Shown: positions 1 to 7,929 of the stretch, piece after piece
Layout: every line of letters begins with the position of its first letter
Position numbering within the stretch: position 1 is the stretch's first letter
DNA from: Williamsia sp. 1135
Lineage (GTDB): Bacteria > Actinomycetota > Actinomycetes > Mycobacteriales > Mycobacteriaceae
Assembly: GCF_002095395.1 (NCBI RefSeq)
Contig: NZ_MJEI01000097.1
Coordinates: 1 to 64,000, forward strand
Length of the DNA: 64,000 nt
Reading direction: 5' to 3'
Program-made: the position numbers and the translations under genes
The notes under the pieces: generated by a model
What the model was told of the DNA's origin: nothing
The model's database searches: none
Seen by the model: only the letters and a program-made list of their open reading frames with translations

Positions 1-35
1 CCCTCGCGGTACGGGCCTTTGCCATGCCCCCACCC

Positions 36-132
36 GCCGACCGTGCCCTTCCAGACGCCGACCGTGCCCTTCCAGACGCCGACCGTGCCCTTCCGGACTC
101 CGATCGTGCCCTGAGCGGCGACGACCGCGCTC
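36..132. repeat. 21-bp tandem array 1 (5 units)
   Basis: Five imperfect units with an exact 21-base period; the core GACCGTGCCC starts at 39, 60, 81, then GATCGTGCCC at 102 and a decayed GACCGCGCTC at 123. The last unit runs into the stop codon of the minus-strand gene at 131. On the minus strand the core reads GGGCACGGTC, the same word as array 2 on the plus strand, so the two arrays are inverted around the intervening gene. No open reading frame ends inside bases 1-36, so an upstream plus-strand gene outside the window could read into it. Confidence 0.85.
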
Positions 133-976
133 ATTCTCGATACCCTCTGTCCCACAGATGCTTTCGCATCTCGCTCACTACCTCCTGCGGATCGTTGCGA
201 AGTTGCTCGGCACGAACACGAACGGTTACCCACCCCAGGCTTGCGGTCTTCGCGTCGCGAGCCTTGTCGCGAAGACGTTGCTGCTCGGTAGAGTGGAACT
301 CTTCACCGTCATACTCGACTCCGATGCGATACTTTCGATACCCGAGGTCGAAGCGAGCGAACTCGTGGCCGCTCTGGTCGTACAGAGAAATCTGCGTTTC
401 CGGTTTGGGCAGCTCGCCTCTAACGATCAGCAGTCGCAACCAACTCTCCGGTGGAGACTCAGAACTCGTATCGATGTGAGGAATCAGTCCACGAATCTGG
501 CAGACCCCGCGCGTCGCCGGATGTGCGCGGATGTACGCCCACAGGTCAGACGTGTTGAGGCCGGTTACCTTCAGCAGGTCATCGAGATGGCCCAGGGCCC
601 TCCATTCAGGGGGCCTTCGACCTAAATCGTAAGCGGTCCGCACCACTGACAAGACCGGGATACCTTCGACAGTCGTCACATCACCCGGATCCAGATCTGC
701 GCGCACCACCTTGATTCCGCCACGATTTCGCCCCTGCCCGGTGGCCGGCCGACAAACCTCGACCTCGAACTCGTCGTCGAACCAAGCGATGCCATGCAAG
801 ATGGCGGCTGACAGACCGCCGATGACAGCACCGGGGCCAGCCCGGTTCAGTGCACTACGCATCTGCCAGGCCGGGTCGACCTCCGCGTCCAACGGGACGT
901 GGACACCGCGGTACAGCCGACGCGACGCAGCCCGTGATCGGGCCGCTCCCCAGAGTGTTGGGCCATCCGATTCCAT
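131..976 (-). CDS. DUF559-type protein with AbiEi-like N-terminus (hypothetical)
   Basis: A 281-residue protein of unknown role. The N-terminal ~110 residues resemble the winged-helix AbiEi/type IV antitoxin-like segment common in actinobacteria (AAILHG near residue 57). The C-terminal ~100 residues look like a DUF559/Vsr-like PD-(D/E)XK fold, with FDLG at 209-212 and VEYDGEEFH at 220-228, where D210 and E221 could be the metal-binding acids. The ATG at 976 is used. It is a single gene, separated from its neighbours by the two inverted 21-bp arrays, so it may be a mobile or recently inserted cassette. DNA cleavage or regulation is inference from the fold only; proteins of this type are usually annotated as hypothetical. 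Confidence 0.7.
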   Translation of the reverse strand: MESDGPTLWGAARSRAASRRLYRGVHVPLDAEVDPAWQMRSALNRAGPGAVIGGLSAAILHGIAWFDDEFEVEVCRPATGQGRNRGGIKVVRADLDPGDVTTVEGIPVLSVVRTAYDLGRRPPEWRALGHLDDLLKVTGLNTSDLWAYIRAHPATRGVCQIRGLIPHIDTSSESPPESWLRLLIVRGELPKPETQISLYDQSGHEFARFDLGYRKYRIGVEYDGEEFHSTEQQRLRDKARDAKTASLGWVTVRVRAEQLRNDPQEVVSEMRKHLWDRGYRE

Positions 977-1051
977 GCAATAAACGACGTTGAATGAGCC
1001 TGACCGGTTCCATCCGCTGCAAAAAGCAGCAGCCCACTCAACTACCCAACA

Positions 1052-1147
1052 GCACGGTCGGCGTCAGGAAGGGCACGATCGACGTCCGAAAGAGCACGAT
1101 CAGCGTCAGGAAGGGCACGGTCGGCGTCAGGAAGGGCACGGTCGGCG
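1052..1147. repeat. 21-bp tandem array 2 (5 units)
   Basis: Five units with an exact 21-base period; the cores GCACGGTCGG or GCACGATC start at 1052, 1073, 1094, 1115 and 1136. The unit is AGGAAGGGCACGGTCGGCGTC with point changes. The array ends one to two bases from the stop codon of the crotonase gene (1148), so it would lie in that gene's 3' untranslated region. It is inverted relative to array 1. Confidence 0.88.
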
Positions 1148-1945
1148 TCAGGACTTGCGGCGGGCGGCGAGCTCCTCCGTGCGCTTGCGGACGACCTCGG
1201 TTTGTTCGGGCGATCCGATCAGTTCGCGGATGGCCACCTGTTCGGCATCGAATCCGTCGGCCAATGTCGCGTGACCGGCAAGGTCGAGCAAGTGCTTCGC
1301 ATGAACGAGCGCATTGCGCGAGTTCCCCGCGATCTCGGTGGCCAGCGCCGTCGCGGCGGCCAGCGGATCGTCGTCGGTGCGAGTCACCAAACCCAGTGCG
1401 GCAGCCTCGGTTCCACTGATCCGACGACCTGTGAAGACCAGCTCCTTGGCGACATCTCGGCCTACGAGTTCGGGCAGCAACTGGGTGCCCGTCATGTCCG
1501 GGATCAGACCCCACACGATTTCCATCACCGACAACTTCGTATCGGGTGCCGCGATTCTGATGTCCGCACCGAGGGCCACCTGCAGACCACCTCCGAACGC
1601 GACTCCGTGTAGCGCTGCGATCACCGGAACCGGGACCAGCGACCAGATGTGCGCCGCCTGCTGACCGAGCGCCATCGCTGCGCCGACGCGTTCGGTCTCG
1701 ACTACGAGGTCGTCGACGCCACCTGCCATTTTCGCGAACTGTCCCATGTCGAGGCCGGCGCAGAATGCGCGACCCTCGCCCGCGATGACCACTGCGGACA
1801 CATCGGTCCGGTCGATCAGCTCACGGCCGACTGCGACCAGAGCCTCGAACATCGCCGGGTCGAGGGCATTCATCTTGTCAGGTCGATCCAGTCGGACCTG
1901 GGCGATGCCCTGGTCCACTTCGCAGGTCACGCGGTTTGTGGTCAC
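1148..1945 (-). CDS. Enoyl-CoA hydratase/isomerase (crotonase) family protein
   Basis: A 265-residue crotonase-fold protein. The first oxyanion-hole motif is visible as GRAFCAGLDM around residue 58, and the second as ALHGVAFGGGLQVALGAD around residue 112. WGLIPDMTG follows, where classical hydratases carry a catalytic Glu, so hydratase activity cannot be assumed and isomerase or thioesterase chemistry is possible. Length is normal for the family. The gene stands alone on the minus strand, 46 bases downstream of the ferritin gene and followed at once by a 21-bp repeat array. A cytosolic role in acyl-CoA metabolism is likely; the substrate is not readable from sequence. Confidence 0.85.
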   Translation of the reverse strand: MTTNRVTCEVDQGIAQVRLDRPDKMNALDPAMFEALVAVGRELIDRTDVSAVVIAGEGRAFCAGLDMGQFAKMAGGVDDLVVETERVGAAMALGQQAAHIWSLVPVPVIAALHGVAFGGGLQVALGADIRIAAPDTKLSVMEIVWGLIPDMTGTQLLPELVGRDVAKELVFTGRRISGTEAAALGLVTRTDDDPLAAATALATEIAGNSRNALVHAKHLLDLAGHATLADGFDAEQVAIRELIGSPEQTEVVRKRTEELAARRKS

Positions 1946-1991
1946 TCAGACTTCCTATCAGACCGGCGCCGTCGAACCCACCGATGTGCAG

Positions 1992-2525
1992 TTACAGATT
2001 GCCACCGGCGGCGGCCGGTGCGGTGGCATCGGACCCGACCGGCGCCATCTCGCGTGACACGAAGTCCTCGAGGTCGAACAGGGTCCCACCGGTCCGAGTC
2101 GCCACGGTTCGCAGCGTGTTCATCGCGGCGACCTCTTCGACCTGCTCCTTCAGGAACCACTGCATGAATTGCTCACCGAGATAGTCGCCCTCGTCGCGCG
2201 CGGCTTTGGCGAGCGCAACTATCTGGTCGGTGACCTTCTTCTCGTGACCCAGCGCCAGAGTGAGCGGCGCGATGTAATCGTCGAACTCGACGATCGGAGC
2301 GGGGATACCCGAAATGGGCACCACCACATCGCGATCGAGAAAGTGCTGGACGATCATCATCGCGTGGTTCCGTTCTTCGACGGCCTGCGCGTAGAAGTGT
2401 TTGGCCAACTGGGGCAGCTTCTGGTTGTCGTAGTAGATCGCAACGGCGATGTACTGCTGGGACGCGAACAGTTCGTTGCCGACCTGTTCGCGGAGTAGCT
2501 GACCGAACCTACTGACTGAAGCCAT
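1992..2525 (-). CDS. bfrB: Non-haem ferritin (BfrB-type)
   Basis: A 177-residue ferritin with a complete ferroxidase centre: E18, Y25, E51, H54, E95, Q128 and E131 line up with the E22/E55/H58/E99/Q132/E135 set of M. tuberculosis BfrB (offset of four). It would store iron in a 24-subunit cytosolic shell, oxidising Fe(II) with O2. The C-terminal tail (residues 160-177, Ala/Gly-rich) resembles the extended tail of mycobacterial BfrB. No Shine-Dalgarno sequence precedes the ATG at 2525. A TATAGT -10 hexamer lies so close that the mRNA is probably leaderless, and an IdeR-like box overlaps it. It is transcribed alone. Confidence 0.93.
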   Translation of the reverse strand: MASVSRFGQLLREQVGNELFASQQYIAVAIYYDNQKLPQLAKHFYAQAVEERNHAMMIVQHFLDRDVVVPISGIPAPIVEFDDYIAPLTLALGHEKKVTDQIVALAKAARDEGDYLGEQFMQWFLKEQVEEVAAMNTLRTVATRTGGTLFDLEDFVSREMAPVGSDATAPAAAGGNL

Positions 2526-2530
2526 TCGGC

Positions 2531-2549
2531 TACTATAAGCCTGGCCTAA
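2531..2549 (-). promoter_or_regulatory. Ferritin promoter with IdeR-like half box
   Basis: On the minus strand the 19 bases read TTAGGCCAGGCTTATAGTA. The left part matches the DtxR/IdeR consensus TTAGGTTAGGCTAACCTAA well and the right part poorly (about 12 of 19). TATAGT within it is a good -10 hexamer placed 6 bases from the ATG, which suggests a leaderless transcript. Overlap with the -10 would suit repression, whereas IdeR activates bfrB in M. tuberculosis from upstream, so the assignment is tentative. Confidence 0.4.
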
Positions 2550-2552
2550 TTC

Positions 2553-2897
2553 TCAGACGTCGGTTCCCTCGGATGCAGAAGCCTCCGCCTGCGCCTTGAT
2601 GTCGGCCAGTCGGCGGTCCCAGCCGGCCGCGATGGTGCCGAGTTCCCGGCCGATCCGACTCAAACGCGCACCTACAGCCGAGAACCGCACCTCGCGACCG
2701 GCCTTCTCGGCTGACACGAGTCCGGTTTCTTCCAGCACCGCAAGGTGTTTGGCGATCGCCTGTCGAGAGACCGGGAACTCTGCCGCCAGCGCGGACGCAG
2801 ACGCCGACGAACGACCCAGCCGAACCAGGATGTTCCAGCGCGTGTCGTCGGCAAGGGCGGCGAAGACGGCGGGCAGGGTCTCCTCAGCTCCGGACAT
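2553..2897 (-). CDS. ArsR-family winged-helix regulator
   Basis: A 114-residue ArsR/SmtB-type repressor. The helix-turn-helix is clear: ALADDTRWNIL near residue 14, then SALAAEFPVSRQAIAKHL at about 35-52, and the wing RFSAVG. No metal-binding Cys pair is visible, so it is the metal-independent kind usually paired with an SRPBCC (AHSA1) gene, as here. The ATG at 2897 was chosen because it starts the conserved domain and overlaps the preceding SRPBCC gene by 14 bases, implying translational coupling. A longer in-frame extension upstream is only the shadow of the SRPBCC gene. Confidence 0.88.
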   Translation of the reverse strand: MSGAEETLPAVFAALADDTRWNILVRLGRSSASASALAAEFPVSRQAIAKHLAVLEETGLVSAEKAGREVRFSAVGARLSRIGRELGTIAAGWDRRLADIKAQAEASASEGTDV

Positions 2898-3342
2898 CGA
2901 ACTGAACATCTTCGAGATGGTCCTTGGCGACTCCGAGTTCGATGGTCCAGCCCTCGGTGTTGTCGTCGAACTTCCTGCGCCGCTCGGCGGCATCGCCGGG
3001 CAACGACGCAAATCCGCTCTCGACGACTTTGAGAACCACAGAGTCCGAGCCGGTTTCGTCGATCCAGAATTCGACCAGGGTGGACGGTCCATCAACCTCC
3101 GCCGAATCGGCAATCCACCGAAAGGCCGCATACCTCGGCGGGTCGAGCGTCACCGTCCGGAATGCGAATGCGCCGTGGACCGGATCGTGGACGATGTCCA
3201 CATCACCCACCCGCTCGATCCGGTGGTCTCTGATGGCCTTGTCATTGATGTACCACCCGGGTTCGCTGATCAACGACCAGACACGGTCGGCAGCGGCGGC
3301 GATGTCGATCTGCTTCTCGATGCGGTCGAATTCGTCGGTCAT
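2884..3342 (-). CDS. SRPBCC (AHSA1/START-like) domain protein
   Basis: A 152-residue single-domain SRPBCC protein: an N-terminal IDIAAAADRVWSLIS strand-helix, central strands, and a long C-terminal helix (GWTIELGVAKDHLE). Such proteins have a deep hydrophobic pocket; ligands are rarely known. The ATG at 3342 is preceded by a GGAGG ribosome site (CCGGAGGACGACACC), and the same-frame extension upstream has no domain content. It forms a two-gene operon with the overlapping ArsR gene downstream, an arrangement typical of an ArsR regulator controlling its SRPBCC partner. Bases 3343-3439 between it and the TetR gene hold its promoter. Confidence 0.85.
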   Translation of the reverse strand: MTDEFDRIEKQIDIAAAADRVWSLISEPGWYINDKAIRDHRIERVGDVDIVHDPVHGAFAFRTVTLDPPRYAAFRWIADSAEVDGPSTLVEFWIDETGSDSVVLKVVESGFASLPGDAAERRRKFDDNTEGWTIELGVAKDHLEDVQFDVRS

Positions 3343-3439
3343 GGTGTCGTCCTCCGGTTCGCAGTTCGCGGATTGGTGACTTGCAACCTCAGGATTGCAC
3401 ATGCCAAGGACTACCCGCAACCCCCCGGTTGCACAAGAA

Positions 3440-4033
3440 TCAACGAAGTGACGACTGCAGTTGCTCGGCCCATGCCGCGACGACCTGCTTGCGACGAGCG
3501 GAGTCGTCGGAGAGGGTGTCTGCAAGCCCGAGTCCACGCGCGAAGTCCAGCGTCGCCTGGACGAGGCGGTGCACTCGTGGGTCGCTGTCGTCGACACCGA
3601 GCATGTGCACCGTCCGGCGATGAGCAGCGGCGCCGAACCGACCCTCGAGCGGAAGGATCAGCTTCTTGAGTGCATCGTCGGATGCTGCCGCGGACCAGAC
3701 CTGCAGCGCTGCCTTGAATTCTGGACCGGTGTAAAAATCGACAGCTGTCGCGACCGCGACCTCGATGCGTTCTCCGCCTGGTGGCAGCCGATCGGCGGCG
3801 TCGGTGGCGCGCATCGTCAGTGATTCGAACACGTGCTCCAGCGCTGCGGTGATCAGGTCTTCGCGCGTCGGGAAATGATGCTGTGCCGCGCCGCGAGAGA
3901 CCCCGGCGCGGCCGGCGACAACCCCGACGGTGCACGCGGCCCAGCCGTCGACGGCCAGGACCTCGATGGTCGCTTCGAGCAGTCGTTGCCGTGTTGCCCG
4001 GCTGCGATCCTGTTGCGGTACACGGGTGGTCAC
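3440..4033 (-). CDS. TetR-family regulator (AtuR-like position)
   Basis: A 197-residue TetR regulator with the helix-turn-helix TVGVVAGRAGVSRGAAQHHF near residues 35-54 and an all-helical ligand domain. The GTG at 4033 gives the GTGA stop-start overlap with the crotonase gene that is typical of this operon; a GTG at 4045 is possible. It is the last gene of the long minus-strand run, downstream of the terpene-utilisation-like genes, so it probably senses an acyl-CoA or terpenoid intermediate and represses that operon. The ligand is unknown. Confidence 0.85.
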   Translation of the reverse strand: MTTRVPQQDRSRATRQRLLEATIEVLAVDGWAACTVGVVAGRAGVSRGAAQHHFPTREDLITAALEHVFESLTMRATDAADRLPPGGERIEVAVATAVDFYTGPEFKAALQVWSAAASDDALKKLILPLEGRFGAAAHRRTVHMLGVDDSDPRVHRLVQATLDFARGLGLADTLSDDSARRKQVVAAWAEQLQSSLR

Positions 4034-4785
4034 GATGTCACCCACGGTGGCGGCTGCTTGGTCAGGAACGCCGTCATCCCCGCCCTGGCCTCGTCGGAGG
4101 CGAACAACGTAGCCGACTGCTCCACCAACCGCACCGCATCCCGGTCGAACTCACGAAGTGTCGTCGCCGTGGTGAGGGCTTTGCTCGCGGCCAGGCCCTG
4201 CGGTGAGCCCTTCCGGAGGTCGGCACACCACGCGGTGACGATCTCGTCCAGTTCTGCGGTCTCGGTGACGGCGGCCGTGATGAGCCCGATGTCCTGCGCA
4301 GTCGCGGCGTCGAACTTCTCCCCCGTCAGGAAGTAGCGGGACGCGGCCCGCGACGTCAACCGGGGCAGAACCGTCAGCGAGATCATCGCCGGGGCCACCC
4401 CGATGCGCGCTTCGGTCAGTGCGAACGTGCTCTTCGGCCCGGCGGCCACCAGATCGCAGGCGCCGACGAAACCGAATCCCCCGGCCCGGACGTGGCCGTC
4501 GATCCGGCCGATCACGGGCTTCGGCAGTTCGAGAATCGACCGCATGAGGTCGATCATCACGTCGGGCCGAGCGCGACCTGCCTCGCTGAGATCGGCTCCC
4601 GCACAGAATGTCCCACCCGTGTGCGTCAGGACAACGGCGCGAACCGCATCGTCGTCCCGGACGGCGACGAGACGATCGCTCAGTTGCTCGACCAGCGCGG
4701 CCGAGATGGCGTTGCGGTTGGCCGGTGAGTCGAAGGTGATGGTCGCGATCCCGGCATCCACCGCGTACTGAACGACGTCGCTCAC
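4030..4785 (-). CDS. Enoyl-CoA hydratase family (AtuE-like)
   Basis: A 251-residue crotonase with the oxyanion motif GGTFCAGADLSEAGRARP at about 57-74 and GHVRAGGFGFVGACD near 98-112, followed by FALTEARIGVAPAMIS. The FALTEARIGVAPA segment resembles methylglutaconyl-CoA and isohexenylglutaconyl-CoA hydratases (LiuC/AtuE type). That fits its place next to a biotin carboxylase, carboxyltransferase and acyl-CoA dehydrogenases: hydration of the carboxylated branched enoyl-CoA. The start is GTG; one base separates it from the upstream acyl-CoA dehydrogenase stop. Confidence 0.85.
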   Translation of the reverse strand: MSDVVQYAVDAGIATITFDSPANRNAISAALVEQLSDRLVAVRDDDAVRAVVLTHTGGTFCAGADLSEAGRARPDVMIDLMRSILELPKPVIGRIDGHVRAGGFGFVGACDLVAAGPKSTFALTEARIGVAPAMISLTVLPRLTSRAASRYFLTGEKFDAATAQDIGLITAAVTETAELDEIVTAWCADLRKGSPQGLAASKALTTATTLREFDRDAVRLVEQSATLFASDEARAGMTAFLTKQPPPWVTS

Positions 4786-4786
4786 G

Positions 4787-5944
4787 TCAGTACGACTTCG
4801 GAAGGCCCAGGCTGTTCTGCGCCACGAAGTTGAGGATCATCTCTCGGCTCACCGGCGCCACCCGGGCGATGCGACACAGGTTGAGCAAAGGTGCCAACCC
4901 GTATTCGGTGGACAGTCCGTTTCCACCAAGTGAATGCACCGCCTGGTCGACGATCTTCACGCAGGCCTCGGCGGCAGCGTATTTCGCCATGTTCGCCGGT
5001 TCCGCTGCGCCCCAGTCGTCACCGGCGTCGTAGAGGGTCGCGGCCTTCTGCATCATCAGCTTGGCCAGTTCCATCTCGATCTTGCCGACCGCCAACGGAT
5101 GCGCGATCGCCTGGTGCGCGCCGATGGGCGTCTTCCAGACCGTGCGCTCCTTGACGTACTCGACGGCCCGGCCCAACGCGTAGCGGCCCATGCCGACCGC
5201 AGAAGCCGCCGCCATGATGCGTTCCGGGTTGAGCCCGGCGAAGAGCTGGCTCAGCGCGGCGTCCTCCGACCCGACCAGAGCATCGGCGGGCAAGCGCACA
5301 TCGTCGAGGAACAGGAGAAACTGCTTCTCGGGGTTGAGGAGTTCCATCTCGATCTTCTGGAACTCGAAGCTCGGAGCGTCGGTCGGGACGATGAACAGCG
5401 CCGGCTTGAGTCGCCCGGTCTTGGCGTCCTCGGTCCGGGCGACGATGAGAACGGCCTGCGCCTGATCGACACCCGAGACGTAGATCTTTCGTCCCGAGAG
5501 CAACCAATCGCTGCCATCCCGGCGTGCGGTCGTGGTGATGTTGTGAGAGTTGGAACCGGCGTCCGGCTCGGTGATGCCGAAAGCCATCGTGATGGAGCCG
5601 TCCGCCAGGCCCGGCAGCCAGTTCTGCTTCTGCTCCTCGGTGCCGAACCGGGCGATCACGTTGCCGCAGATGGCCGGCGACACAACCATCATCAGCAGGC
5701 CACTGCCGATCGCGGCAAGTTCCTCCATCACGATCGACAGCTCGTACATCCCGGCTCCACCGCCGCCGTACTCTTCGGGCAGATTCACCCCGATGAAGCC
5801 GAGTTTCCCCGCCTCTGTCCACAATTCGTCGGTCTTTCGGCCGGCGCGGGCGCATTCCTGGAAGTACTCGCTTCCGAATCGGCCACCGAGGGCGGCCACC
5901 GAACTGCGCAGTGCCTTCTGTTCGTCGGTCTCCACAAAGCTCAC
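4787..5944 (-). CDS. Acyl-CoA dehydrogenase
   Basis: A 385-residue FAD-dependent acyl-CoA dehydrogenase. Seen motifs: GFIGVNLPEEYGGGG near the N-terminus, the flavin/substrate segment MAFGITEPDAGSNSHN, and the C-terminal VHSLGGNGLSTEYG. The GTG at 5944 is preferred over an in-frame TTG at 5959 because GAGGGAAGA precedes it at proper spacing. It oxidises an acyl-CoA to the enoyl-CoA in the cytosol, probably a branched (citronellyl-type or shorter) substrate judging from the neighbouring carboxylase and AtuA. It is the second dehydrogenase of the operon and clearly different from the one at 9494. Confidence 0.9.
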   Translation of the reverse strand: MSFVETDEQKALRSSVAALGGRFGSEYFQECARAGRKTDELWTEAGKLGFIGVNLPEEYGGGGAGMYELSIVMEELAAIGSGLLMMVVSPAICGNVIARFGTEEQKQNWLPGLADGSITMAFGITEPDAGSNSHNITTTARRDGSDWLLSGRKIYVSGVDQAQAVLIVARTEDAKTGRLKPALFIVPTDAPSFEFQKIEMELLNPEKQFLLFLDDVRLPADALVGSEDAALSQLFAGLNPERIMAAASAVGMGRYALGRAVEYVKERTVWKTPIGAHQAIAHPLAVGKIEMELAKLMMQKAATLYDAGDDWGAAEPANMAKYAAAEACVKIVDQAVHSLGGNGLSTEYGLAPLLNLCRIARVAPVSREMILNFVAQNSLGLPKSY

Positions 5945-5955
5945 GATGTCTTCCC

Positions 5956-7929
5956 TCAATCCTGTTCCGTGATGACAGCGAGGATTTCCCCGACCGCCAC
6001 TTGTTGTCCCGCTGCCACCGGCAATTCTTCGACGATTCCGTCAGCAGACGCAGCGATCGTGTGTTCCATCTTCATCGCTTCGAGCCACATCAGTGGATCG
6101 CCGCGTTTGATCTCCTGCCCCAACACCACCGCGATCCGGATGACCGATCCCGGCATCGGGGCCAGCAGGGATCCAGGCGCACTGACCTCGGCCGGATCGA
6201 CGAAGCGTGGCTTGCGCGTCAGGGCTGCCGATCCACCGGTGAAGTCCACCCACACCGAGTCCCCGAGTCGGTCGACGACGAATCGCCTGTCGACGCCACC
6301 CACGGTGAGGATCACCGCATCGGGGGTGATCGTCCCCACGGAGACCTCGGGATCGTCTGGCAGCAGCATGCCGTCCCGCGTGTTCCGGTAACGGACCTCG
6401 ATCTCGTTGTCGCCGTGCAGATATCCCTTCGACTGCGGACCCGACGCAAGATTGCGCCACCCGGCAGGCAGTCCCGGCGAGATCGCGGCACGCTGTCGAT
6501 TCGTCGCTGCGTCGGCGAGGGCCACCGCGATCGCGGCCAGACGTACCTGTTCGGGGCCGGCCAGTGGCGCCGACAACACGTCGATTCCGATCTCGTCGAT
6601 GAACTTGGTGGTCGTGTCGCCCGAACGGAACTGACTGTGCCGCAGCATGTTGACCAACATGTCCCGATTGGTCCGGGGTCCGTGCAGTCGGGCCGATCCC
6701 AGCGCCCCGGCCAGCAGATTGATGGCGGTGGTGCGGTCGGGCGCCCAGCTGATGACCTTCGCGAGCATCGGGTCGTAGTAGGTGGAGATCTCGTTGCCGT
6801 CGACGATCCCGGAGTCGAGCCGGACACCGGCGGCCCCGAGTCGGGTGAAGCTGCTGTCGGCGGTGACAACGAAGTGGTGGATGTGTCCGGACTGGGGTTG
6901 CCAATCGGCAGCCGGGTCCTCGGCGTAGAGACGAACCTCGATGGAATGTCCCCGCGGCTCCGGCGGGGTGGGCGGCAACGACTCGCCGCCCGCGATCTGC
7001 AGCTGCCAGGCCACCAGATCCAGACCGCTGGTCTCCTCGGTGACCGGATGCTCCACCTGCAGGCGGGTGTTCATCTCCAGGAAGTAGAACCGGCCGTCGT
7101 CATCGGCGAGGAATTCCACCGTGCCCGCCCCGGTGTAGCCGATCGCCGACCCCGCAGAGCGCGCCGCGTCGAAGAGCTTGTCGCGCAGTCCTTGTCCCAC
7201 TCGCTCGACCAGCGGGGACGGCGCCTCTTCGATGACTTTCTGGTGGCGGCGCTGGATGGAGCACTCACGTTCACCGACCGCCCACACGGTGCCCGCGTCG
7301 TCGCCGAGGATCTGTACCTCGATGTGGTGGCCGCGTTCGATGTAGGGCTCACAGAACACGGTGTCGTCGCCGAACGCGGAGGCGGCCTCCCGGGCCGCTC
7401 CGGAGACCTGCTCTTTCAGGTCGGCCAGGTCGCGCACGATCCGCATGCCACGCCCACCACCTCCGGACGACGCCTTGATCAACACCGGCAGTTCGCCGTC
7501 GGTGATGGTGGCGGGGTCGAGGTTGCCGAGCACCGGCACACCGGCACGCTCCATGATCGCCTTGGCATTGACCTTGGAACCCATGGCATCGATCGCGGCT
7601 GCAGGCGGCCCGATCCAGGTCAGTCCGGCATTGTGGACCGCACGTGCGAAAGCCGCGTTCTCGGAAAGGAATCCGTAACCGGGATGCACAGCGTCGGCGC
7701 CGGCCGCGACTGCCGCAGCGATCAGCTGGTCGATGTCGAGGTAGGTCTGCGCCGAGGTGTTGCCCGGGAGACGCACCGCCACATCGGCGGCCGCCACGTG
7801 GGGCGCATCGGCGTCGGGGTCGGAGTACACCGCGACGGTGCCGATGCCGAGTCGACGACAGGTGGCGAAAACCCGAAGGGCGATCTCACCGCGGTTGGCT
7901 ACCAATACTGTGTGCATGTTCTCCATCAC
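5956..7929 (-). CDS. Biotin-dependent acyl-CoA carboxylase alpha subunit (AtuF/MccA-like)
   Basis: A 657-residue subunit with a biotin carboxylase domain at about 5-450 (VANRGEIALRV; ATP loop SSGGGGRGMRIV; EMNTRLQVEHPVTEE), a linker/BT region, and a C-terminal biotinyl domain with EAMKMEH, the biotinylated lysine being about K620. It carboxylates biotin with ATP and bicarbonate for the partner carboxyltransferase at 7926. The gene pair with AtuA and acyl-CoA dehydrogenases suggests geranyl-CoA or methylcrotonyl-CoA type substrates rather than acetyl- or propionyl-CoA, but that is inference from context. The GTG at 7929 overlaps the upstream stop; ATGs at 7926 and 7917 are alternatives. Confidence 0.9.
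   Translation of the reverse strand: MMENMHTVLVANRGEIALRVFATCRRLGIGTVAVYSDPDADAPHVAAADVAVRLPGNTSAQTYLDIDQLIAAAVAAGADAVHPGYGFLSENAAFARAVHNAGLTWIGPPAAAIDAMGSKVNAKAIMERAGVPVLGNLDPATITDGELPVLIKASSGGGGRGMRIVRDLADLKEQVSGAAREAASAFGDDTVFCEPYIERGHHIEVQILGDDAGTVWAVGERECSIQRRHQKVIEEAPSPLVERVGQGLRDKLFDAARSAGSAIGYTGAGTVEFLADDDGRFYFLEMNTRLQVEHPVTEETSGLDLVAWQLQIAGGESLPPTPPEPRGHSIEVRLYAEDPAADWQPQSGHIHHFVVTADSSFTRLGAAGVRLDSGIVDGNEISTYYDPMLAKVISWAPDRTTAINLLAGALGSARLHGPRTNRDMLVNMLRHSQFRSGDTTTKFIDEIGIDVLSAPLAGPEQVRLAAIAVALADAATNRQRAAISPGLPAGWRNLASGPQSKGYLHGDNEIEVRYRNTRDGMLLPDDPEVSVGTITPDAVILTVGGVDRRFVVDRLGDSVWVDFTGGSAALTRKPRFVDPAEVSAPGSLLAPMPGSVIRIAVVLGQEIKRGDPLMWLEAMKMEHTIAASADGIVEELPVAAGQQVAVGEILAVITEQD

Noticed and set aside
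24-479. Open frame encoding heptad-like ADRALPD repeats from array 1
   Set aside because: The frame runs antisense through the DUF559-type gene and has no domain after the repeat; 21 bases being seven codons makes any frame open by chance. It could only matter as the tail of a gene lying before base 1.
36-1147. Arrays 1 and 2 as a CRISPR
   Set aside because: Units are contiguous 21-mers without unique spacers, and no cas gene is present.
4934-6391. 485-residue plus-strand open frame
   Set aside because: Antisense to the acyl-CoA dehydrogenase and carboxylase genes with no recognisable family features.
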